Assembly (NCBI GenBank): GCA_019426215.1
Contig: CM033393.1
Coordinates: 21,578,591 to 21,642,590, forward strand
Direction of reading: 5' to 3'
DNA length: 64,000 nt
Origin: Buddleja alternifolia
Lineage: Eukaryota > Streptophyta > Magnoliopsida > Lamiales > Scrophulariaceae
Shown: in pieces, positions 56,301-64,000 of the stretch
How the letters are laid out: each line of letters starts with the position of its first letter
Numbering within the stretch: position 1 is the stretch's first letter
Translations under genes and position numbers: made by a program
The notes under the pieces: model-generated
Database searches by the model: none
What the model was told of the DNA's origin: nothing
The model's input: only the letters and a program-made list of their open reading frames with translations

Positions 56301-59300
56301 CAAACTAGTTGACAATGTCATGATGGTGAACAAAAAGTTCAAGTCATATACCGGTTTCATGACACCTGTTCAGAAAATGTTGTTGGAGGTAAAGTGACTA
56401 GTTTATTTGTCAACATGAATTTGAGCATTTTACAAAGATGGTAGTGCCCGTGGTATCGATAGTGCAAAGAGTCTAACCTGCCTAACTATGTTCATAGCAC
56501 CATGAGCCTGACCTGACTAACTATGTTCATAACTAGAAATCTTGTCCTGGTCTTTACATGTTTGAGATACATATCCTATCAACTACTTATTTATTTGAAA
56601 AAATGATTTTCGATATTTTTGAAATTGGAAGATTATTTTTCCTATTTGAATTTAGGGGTGTAAGTCGAGCCGAATTTGTTTTAAGCTTTTTCGAATTGTG
56701 TACGATTGGTTTGATTTCTACTCGAATCAAGCTGAACAAGCTTTTGTCGAGCCGAACATAAGTTGCGCTCAAGTAGCTTAATATTTTCACACATTTTCTA
56801 TTATTTTTCACTAACCGAGTCGAGCTTGATCCGAGCTTTAAACCTTATCAAAGAAAAATGTGTCGAAGCGTTTTTGTCACGTTATGTGCTCAACGAGCTT
56901 TCAACAACCTCAAGTCCAATTTTGAGTAGTTTGGTTTGTTTTCAACCCTATTTCAATTTTAAATTAAGTACCTTATCAAGACAAATCTTCAAGTCTTATA
57001 AATGAAGATGGATATATACATATATATATCCTCTGTATAATTGTGTGAATAACTCATGTGTTTGTTTCATAAATGAAGATGGATATATATATATATATAT
57101 CCTCTGTATAATTGTGTGAATAACTCATGTGTTTGTTTCATTCTAAAATGACTTTCAGACCCTTAGTTAAACCTAAAATTCTTTTAGTGGTTGGAAATGA
57201 TTTAATAAATTCTTAATAGAAGAAAAAGAAACATATTAGACGTAGACACTATTTAATATAAAGAAAATAATAGACTTTTACTTTGCCTAAAATACTAACA
57301 CACAAAACAAAATGAATTTGACCCACAACTACCAACAAAGAAGAAGACAAATTTTGGACCAACAACAAAAATTTAACCTAAATAAAAAATTGATAGTTAA
57401 ATTTGACAATCTTAAATTGTCTAAACACTCTTAGTATTTACTTAGTAGTCGTTAATTGTTATTAGTGTCTAATCATTACTTTGAGTGAGTTGTTTTGAAG
57501 AATAAAATTTCATTTTAAGAAATTAGACCTAATGTTAACGTTGCAAAAAGAAGTACTAACTGTGATAAATAGATGCGTATTCTCATAAATTGACGAATCA
57601 TTTTCTTACATAAAAGTATTTAATATTTTTTTATTATTATGGATACATGAAAGAATATTAAGTTAAAACAATGACATGTTTGCACAAATAATTATCATCT
57701 TATATCTAAAAGTTAAAAACGTACTTAAAGTTATTAGGATGAATTACAAATATAAAAATATGCACTTGAAAATAAAATCATATAATGAGTTTTAGTGAGA
57801 ATATGATATATTTTGCATCTAGTTAAAAGAAGACTCGTAAACACGAGTATTCTCATATAACATTATATTTACAATCATTTTTTCCTTTAGAATCTCAAAA
57901 CAAAGAATATACTCTATATGTTCTATGTTACTGCATATAGAAATGTTCAATTTCAATTTTATATTTTCAACACTGTCAAAAAGAGTTATAGAATAAACAA
58001 AATAAATGTACTTGTGTGAATCACGAGGAACAGAAAGCGATGTTAGTAACAAATTAAGAAAGTTACGTAAATTAATAATTATACATGAAAATGCTAGAAA
58101 ATATACTAATTTTCTTGTTAAAAGTTTATTTTGCATTCAAATAGAACAAAGTATTACATGTGCTTAAACACATCTTAAGTAAAATATAGTAAAGGCTAAT
58201 TAAGGAAAAAATAAATCTTTATTAATATGAAATTATGTAGTAGAAAGAAAAACAAATATTTAAGTTTCTACGTTTATCTTAAGGTTTAGATGGTGTGCTA
58301 TATAAATTTAATTATATGTGAGAAGAGGTAACAAAAAATATTATAGGTCTTAAGATTATATTTTTTATACATGAGATGTTCGAGATAAATTGAGAGAAGA
58401 GTCAATAACAAAGTTTGCTCATCTCATGCACTACTTCCATCCGAATTCGAAAGATCTATTTTGATCATAGTTAAAATCTTATGTTAAAGTTCTAAAATAT
58501 AAACTCCAACTTTCATACGTAGCCAAGCATCAATTATGGTATACGGCCACAATTTTACTTGTATTTTTTGGTCAAATAAACAGGATGATGCTGTCATTGA
58601 TATTTTACATTTCTGTTTTTTTTTTTTTTTTCTCTTGCAGTTTCATTTACTAAAACAAATTCGATAATCTGGATAATGTTATTTTATAGAGAGGAGAGAA
58701 CATTTTCATAAACATTTTCCTAAGAGAATCTATTTCAAACTTTTAATTTCATTTTCCTTATCCTGTCTAGTCCTTGACCTCTCTGAGCTCTCTCGCCCCC
58801 TTTTGATATGAAGATGATCCAATTTGGTAATGATAAGTATTGATTAAATCAAATCCAGTTAATTTGAGTAACATGTGTAATGAAAACTGATATATATATA
58901 TATATATATATATTTGATCTTTAGAGAAACTAATACCAACTCGTCCGTTTCGGATAGTAGTTATTGAATTAAAAGAGGAATAGGAAACACAAGCTCAGGA
59001 AACATGTTCAATACAAAGCAGAATTTCTTTTCATACAGTTTCCTAACATATCTGTTATTTCCATTTCAATAGATATTTGGTAGAAAACACCTCTGGTAAT
59101 ATCTTGAATTCAAGAAATATGGTTAATTGGTTGTACCTTTAATTATGATTAACAAATATGAGGATTTGTTTCTTCAATTGTCATAAAATTATGATGAGTA
59201 TTACGAGATCCTTATTGTACAAAAGTAGAGAAATACTGGTAAGAAAATTATGATCTTCAAATCTGTTTTTCATTTTCTTTTTTACTTGGACACGTGGACC

Positions 59301-59634
59301 AGTCAATTAGAAAAGCGAGAGCATAAAAAAGAGTATTAAAGAATTTGAAACATAATTGCTACCATTCTTCACTACCAAAACAAAAAAGAAAAGGATTTCT
59401 GAGGCAACAATCTTAAACAAGATTCACCACCTAAAATAATAATAATTCAAAAAATGCTTTATTAGAACAACCTCTGCGAACAAACTAAGCCATTTTCAAT
59501 TTGCAAAAAGCAGATAACTAAAACTGAAAAATCAGGAAAATTAAATTAATTAAATAGCTTAAAAGAAAGGAGATTGATCAGTTTACCTTCTTTAAAGAAG
59601 CCTTTTCAACAAGTTTCTTGACGAAGACAGACAT
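47331..59634 (-). CDS. Tomosyn-like WD40 protein with C-terminal SNARE-type motif, 24 exons
   Basis: Reconstructed by joining GT-AG introns: 59634-59587, 55790-55660, 55312-55228, 55102-55049, 54927-54836, 54752-54649, 54325-54253, 54134-53753, 53264-52941, 52488-52285, 52155-52060, 51991-51928, 51396-51269, 50790-50544, 50458-50316, 50040-49922, 49482-49374, 49281-49223, 49042-48952, 48840-48648, 48464-48363, 47820-47702, 47616-47557, 47444-47331 (TGA). The 3141 nt stay in frame and give 1046 residues. Residues 17-800 look like Lgl/tomosyn beta-propellers (LAISTKNGQIKLYG, YSDGVITLWE, YSNGDIIVWN, HSSGAINFWD, SGDQSGTVRIY). An acidic/Lys-rich linker leads to a VAMP-like coil (about 990-1040) without a membrane anchor. 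The family (yeast Sro7, animal tomosyn, Arabidopsis At5g05570 and At4g35560) binds plasma-membrane SNAREs and regulates exocytosis. The start MSVFVKKLVEKAS fits the family N-terminus; intron 1 is 3.8 kb. Lys1014 sits where R-SNAREs carry the zero-layer Arg. Confidence 0.9.
48097..48135. repeat. (TATC)n/(TA)n microsatellite in intron 21
   Basis: A run of TATC units followed by TA units between exons 21 and 22 of the tomosyn-like gene; likely length-variable. Confidence 0.85.
52546..52903. mobile_element. MITE-like long inverted repeat in intron 9
   Basis: Ends AGGAAAAATTGCA...ATTAGTGCC and its imperfect reverse complement GGACTATTGGTGCATTTTTTCCT. The inner parts continue the complementarity (GTTTACAAACTTGCAAAAT against ATTTTGCAAATTTGTAAGC). 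358 bases, non-coding, between exons 9 and 10 of the tomosyn-like gene. The target duplication is not resolved, so the superfamily is undecided. Confidence 0.65.
53362..53571. mobile_element. Stowaway-type MITE in intron 8
   Basis: Left end CTCCCTCAGTCCAAATTATG, right end ATTTTGGTATAGAGGGAG, flanked by TA on both sides (53360-53361 and 53572-53573). The CTCCCTCCGTCC-type terminus and the TA target are typical of Tc1/mariner-derived Stowaway elements. 210 bases. Confidence 0.88.
56653..56950. mobile_element. hAT-type nonautonomous element in intron 1
   Basis: Starts TAGGGGTGTAAG and ends GTTTTCAACCCTA, an inverted terminal repeat, with 8-bp flanks TTTGAATT (56645-56652) and TTTCAATT (56951-56958) that differ at one base. 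8-bp duplications and this terminus fit hAT elements. The interior repeats TCGAGC/GCTCGA motifs. 298 bases. Confidence 0.8.
57000..57140. repeat. 71-bp tandem duplication in intron 1
   Basis: Two copies of a unit running from AAATGAAGATGG through a TA run and CCTCTGTATAATTGTGTG to GTTTGTTTCAT. They differ only within the TA run, so the duplication is recent. Confidence 0.88.
58890..58913. repeat. (TA)n microsatellite in intron 1
   Basis: About twelve TA units. A longer stretch of intron 1 around it (57140-59580) is AT-rich and shows no gene or element that I can name. Confidence 0.85.
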
Positions 59635-60469
59635 ATATATTATATATATATATGTATTATGTATCTCTAAATCGATGGATCTTGCAAAGGGGATACAGTA
59701 ATATTCAGTGTTAGTGAGAAGTGTATATATGTGTACTTGGATTGGAGAGAAGAGAAGGCAAATGGCATTGAAGTTGGAGAAATGAATACTTACTAAAATA
59801 TATGTATGTATATATATATATATATATATATTGTTAATAAAATGTAGAGATATATAAAAGACAACCGTTGGTTACAGTTTTCTTCTTAAACTTGCCTTGC
59901 TTTTGGGAAGGCCGGTCGGTTGTTTATGGGATGGAGACACGTGGAATTTTGAATCCCGAAGATTGATTGCGAGACAGGAACAGATTTTGACGGTGTGATG
60001 ATCATTACTTCACTTTTTTGTCTCTACCAACTGTCTTCAGTCTCCATGCCACGTTATTAGTCATATATTATATATCCATTTATGTAAACATTTCAAACTT
60101 ACATGTACAATTTATTTAATTCGTTTCATACAACACGACAACAGGGGATTGGTCCCATAACCGAGGATTTTGACTTGATTGCATTATCCATACCGCTCAT
60201 TCATCTTAAGAAAACGGGCTAAAAACAATAATTCATATGAATTGCGTGTTTTTCAACACTTTTTTAGAGATTTCTTTTTAACACTTAACCACCTAAATTT
60301 TATGAATTTTGCTTTTTCATATACATTAGCATATTCAACACATGTGTGCCATTTTCAAGGTTAAATTTGTTATTTCAAGTGAGGTTTTTGGGTGTAGAGT
60401 TTATGGTAGTATAGGTCTTTTATTTATGTTTATTTATTTGTTTCTTTTATTATTATTTTCCTTGTAATT
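59635..60469 (-). promoter_or_regulatory. Upstream region of the tomosyn-like gene
   Basis: Contains TA-rich runs at 59637-59652 and 59808-59832 that could supply a TATA box for a start in between. No conserved element can be asserted. Beyond 60060 the sequence passes into AT-rich DNA preceding the copia remnant G. Confidence 0.4.
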
Positions 60470-61824
60470 TTTCCATATAAACCTTTGTTAGTTCAATTCA
60501 ATATTAAGAGAAATTCCACCTTATCAGGGTATCAACCTAAAAATCCTAAAATCTTAGTTTTCTTCTTCTCCTCCACACTCGTCCGCCTGCTTTCACCAGC
60601 GGCGTTCTTCTACCTTTACCCGTCTTCTACCCTTTAAAGTCGTTGCCTCCCTCAACGCAAAATCTTTCACTATACAAGCCTCCATTGCCCGCGCCTCCTT
60701 TATAGTGTGATCTCGGTGATTTACCAAGGTATTTTTTTTCGATTATGTTTCAATTTTTTCCCCTTCCATATCTCTCAATGTCTCAAACCGAGAACTCCTT
60801 AGCCACCGAAACCCAAGTCCATGATCACACCCCACCACCCGTGTCCAAACCGTCGGCCATTCACCCTACCTTAGTTGCCGGTAACGTTTACTCGTCTTTT
60901 AGTTTTAAGTTAACGAAAAACGATTCAAATTATAAACTGTGGCACGACATGTTTATGGATTTGTGTCGTAGCTACTCCGTTTTTTATCATATAACTGGCC
61001 AATCCAAACCGATTTTTGATACTGATGAAACTTGATTTTCTCTTGACTCAATTATTAAACGATGGTTTACTTAACTGTTGACATCTAATTACTAAAACAT
61101 CTTGATCTTGAATATGCTACCTCTCATGATCTTTGGTTTGCCATAGAGGCTAATTTTCGAAATAACAAACTCACCAGCTCCATGCAAATTAATGAGCGTT
61201 TTCATAATCTTCGCAAGAGTACCCTCACTATCTCTCAATACTGTCAGGAGATGAAATATTTGGTTGAGAATCTCGCCGATCTTGACACCCCTGTCACTGA
61301 TCAAGCCTTAATTCTTCAACTTTTACAAGGTCTCCCCGAGTCGTACCTCCCTCTAGTTACAATCATCACCACTAAACCGCCACCACCATCTTTTTTTGAA
61401 GTGCGTAATTTGTTTCTCATTCATGAATCCAGAGAAACGCGTTTCACTTCTTATACACAACCCTCTGACTCCGCTACTGCTCTCTTTTCCCAAAATCCTT
61501 CTCCAAACCAAAATCGAAACCATTATCGAAATTATGGTAACTATCGCGGACGAAGAGGTGGTCGTCATAATAACCATGGTGGTCGCTCGGGTTCCTACTA
61601 CACGAGCTCTCGTCAAAGCCCAAATAATTTTGCAGACCCGAATTTTGGTTACTCCTATCAGCTCGTCCAACACACACCACAAGGCCCACTTCACGCAGGT
61701 TTACATCCATCGATCCACCCACACACGCCTCTCACCTCAAATTCATCAAACTGAGCTCACTCCATTCAGCCCATAACTTCTCCCTACATCCAACCGTCCG
61801 CTATTGGGCCTCCTACCACGCCTG
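60470..61824 (+). pseudogene. Copia gag remnant G
   Basis: ATG at 60778 (MSQTENSLATETQVHDHTPP) opens the Gag N-terminus with NYKLWHDMFMDLCRSY, stopped at 61033-61035. Homology resumes in broken frames (LWFAIEANFRNNK) and then in an open frame at 61182-61754: MQINERFHNLRKSTLTISQY, LLQGLPESYLPL, then an Arg/Gly/Asn-rich basic tail (RGRRGGRHNNHGGRSG) in place of a linker to a zinc knuckle. This Gag type differs from both others in the window. The 300 bases before it probably include the leader: a CCTTATCAGGGTATCAACC phrase near 60520 is a degenerate primer-site candidate. The element is cut at 61824 by the LTR of element I; pol is not seen. Confidence 0.75.
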
Positions 61825-63850
61825 TGTTGGGTTTTGCAAAAAATCGAATAGACGCAACGGATTTTTAAAAATTTAACCTAAAAGTTTTTCTCCGTTTGCA
61901 TATATGAATCAATTAAATCACATAACGAATAGCGACTTACCCGTTGAAGTGAAGTGGTAGGAGAATCCGATTCCTCCTCTAGATTTCGAATTGATGAATT
62001 CTCGATTTCTTCAATCCTCGTGAAATCTTCTCTTCTTGAATTCGTTGAGTTTTCTTGAAATTTGATCCGAACAATGAAAACACGTTGTCTCTAAATTATC
62101 ACGCACGAATTGATTGACGAAAAATTCTCACGTTTTCTCTAAGGGAGGCGATGGCTAGGTATAGAGAGAGAGGAGATGTTCTTATTTTCTTTCTAGGAGA
62201 GTTATGATTGTGTCTTTCTTGTTTTAGGTCAAAGAATCCTTTTATATCATCTTGACTTATTGACCAAGACAAACAAAAGAGACCTTTGTTGTTGGGCATC
62301 TTTATGGACGCCCAACTAGCCTTAATAGGCGTCCTCATAGATGCCCATCCCATGCTTGGGGCTTCTTTTATTTTAATTAATGATCTATTTAATTATTAAT
62401 TTATTATATCCAATAAATAAATTAAATAACCAATTAGATAAATTAATTCATTAATTTATTTCCATAGAAAATTGATTAATAATTAATCTCATCTTTATAA
62501 TTAATTATTTCATCTAATGAGTAATTAATTGTTTAATATATCTAATAAATTAAAACTCTTAGAAGAAAATAGAATTTTTTTTTTCATTTTTCTTTATCAA
62601 TCCTTTAGCGCGACCTTTAGGTTCATTTCGTTTGGCAATGAGAGAAAACCAAAGGAAGTGGGTAACATCTAGCCAGTCATGTGATCCACTTCGTAGTCCA
62701 AACGAAATCGAATGATTGGATCATTCCACAACCTTCCAATCGTAAATACCGTATAAGTATAAACCCTTTGTTCACGTGTCTCAGTCTAGTGAGAGTCATG
62801 GTTATGTCAAACTCACTGGACTTGACCATATGTGTTAATTATAATAATACGAGATCATTGAGATCGATTTAGTGCCTCGCACAATCGTCTCTTTTTGCTT
62901 TGGCCAAAGACTTTGATCTCTATTTATCTATAATCACATAAAGTACTTTCTCATTCACTTATGAGATAATAAATCTCATATTAGATATCAGCTAAGACTA
63001 CCACTTGCCATGCTCGATTAATTTCTAAATTACCCCTTCAAATTGTTCATTTGAAAAAATGGAAACATCGACCTTTCCTAGAAAATTATTGATAGGGATT
63101 TTTTTTTTGAAAATTTTATTTTACAGAATAAACCTTTGAAATTCTTTGAATTTCAAATACCTCGACGATTCCCGCTCGTTAATACATAGAGTCCAATAAG
63201 CATACATCGAGTCCTTGTTTCGAGTATATTCAAAGTCTCGGGTTGGAACAAATTACTATAATGCGCCGCCGCAATCAAGCCGCATTTCGAGGTCGACCCC
63301 ACCAACGGGTGAATTGGGTCTAACTACTCTAGTGAAATACTTGATGTCACAAGTGCATCTTCAGCCTGATACTTGAGGCCAAAGGTTCAATCATACCTAT
63401 TACGTATAATCAGTTCTGTCATTGACAATCATAGAGTGAAAACCCATGTGACAGAACCGATGCAAGTCGTGTTCGAGCATATCAGTTCCACTGATGTGCT
63501 TACAATCTTAAGCTCTCACCATCACATGGTGCTTGACTGGCACTCCCATGTCAGAACTAAGATTGTACAAGTGTTCTAAGTCTTTATTTGTCCATTAAAG
63601 ACTTCATATTACTTGCGAACAAGTTTAAGTAATCAAGATCAATCTCTCTAGTGTCAATCTTCCTATCCCATAAGAAGTAGAGGAATTGCACTGAAAACAT
63701 GGACAAAACATTTTACACTACTTATAGATACAGATAAGATTTAAGTGAAAGCTAGATAATGTCTTTTATTATAAATATCAAATAATTTCATTACAAGAAA
63801 GATGCCCTATCATTTTATCCTCTATGGCATCTGATCGCATAATCCTAACA
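61825..63850 (-). repeat. 3' LTR of copia element I, with an internal insertion
   Basis: Aligns with the H LTR (28647-30415) over its whole length. The left end TGTTGGGTTTTG is set directly into gag remnant G; the right end CCTAACA is followed by a polypurine tract and RNase H sequence, so this is the 3' LTR of a minus-strand element extending beyond the window. It is about 260 bases longer than the H LTR owing to foreign sequence at about 63011-63272. Confidence 0.85.
63011..63272. other. Foreign 260-bp segment inside the LTR of element I
   Basis: In the H LTR the phrase ACTTGCCCATCAAGTCCGC is continuous (29831-29849). Here ACTTGCC is followed by about 260 unrelated bases, with a T run at 63110-63118, before ATCAAGCCGCATTTCGAGG resumes. 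No terminal repeats or clear target duplication are visible. Confidence 0.65.
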
Positions 63851-64000
63851 ATCTCCCACTTGCACTCAATGCCACTCATTGTGGTACTTATACCCCTCCT
63901 TTCTAGGTGTCGGTCCAGAACAGTCTGAGGTAGTAGTTTGGTGAACGAGTCAGCTACATTGTCAGCTGAGGCTATTTTCTGCCCTGCTATCTCTCCTCTG
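63851..64000 (-). pseudogene. Element I RNase H end and polypurine tract
   Basis: The minus strand reads RGEIAGQKIASADNVADSFTK and LLPQTVLDRHLE, the end of copia RNase H, close to the H sequence at 30431-30560. Two normally conserved Pro residues (ADPFTKPL) are replaced and the final residues are frameshifted. The polypurine tract is at 63867-63851. The rest lies outside the window. Confidence 0.8.

Noticed and set aside
61353..61722. Minus-strand open frames of 113 and 82 codons
   Set aside because: Antisense to the Arg/Gly-rich Gag tail of remnant G.

Overview
The window is nuclear DNA of a flowering plant, almost certainly a eudicot: AT-rich, full of nested Ty1/copia LTR retrotransposons primed from initiator tRNA-Met, with plant MITEs (Stowaway and hAT types) and one intron-rich plant gene. 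The species cannot be read from it.

Layout. 1-6280: minus-strand copia element A, running off the left edge inside reverse transcriptase, with its 5' LTR at 4685-6280. 6281-12328: plus-strand copia element of a second family (element 2) with a decayed pol and a 2.2-kb 3' LTR; element A sits in its leader. 12329-15108: an LTR tail fragment and a truncated minus-strand gag-pro-integrase (element D). 15109-38096: a nested complex. Element B (plus) carries element E (plus) at a TTATT target. A minus-strand element H with circularly permuted order follows. Then a second copy of B carries an E solo LTR at exactly the same TTATT site and runs to the B 3' LTR. 38097-39400: a SIRE/Maximus-like LTR fragment. 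39401-41568: intergenic DNA with a MITE. 41574-46815: element F (minus), the only structurally complete retrotransposon: two LTRs about 2% different by eye, a 5-bp AATGT target duplication, PBS, PPT and one gag-pol frame broken once. 47331-59634: the only host gene, a 24-exon tomosyn-like WD40/SNARE-motif protein on the minus strand, whose reconstructed frame is open for 1046 residues. 60470-61824: a copia gag remnant G, cut by the 3' LTR (61825-63850) of a minus-strand element I that leaves at the right edge.

The most striking pattern is in the retrotransposon leaders. About 200 nt upstream of gag, two distinct copia families each carry exactly three stem-loops. Within a family the loop is nearly constant (AAATATCGTTAAAGGGTTGC in A, B, D and E; TGACCATGAGTCGTGGG in element 2). 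The stems differ between the hairpins yet stay paired, with G-U wobbles and replaced pairs. This looks like a selected RNA structure that I do not recognise from any described element.

Other points of interest: the permuted element H, which could be an integrated one-LTR circle; the duplicated nested insertion; an inverted WRKY-box palindrome in the LTRs; and the replacement of the SNARE zero-layer Arg by Lys in the host gene. All exon coordinates, repeats and alignments were worked out by eye; no database search was run.
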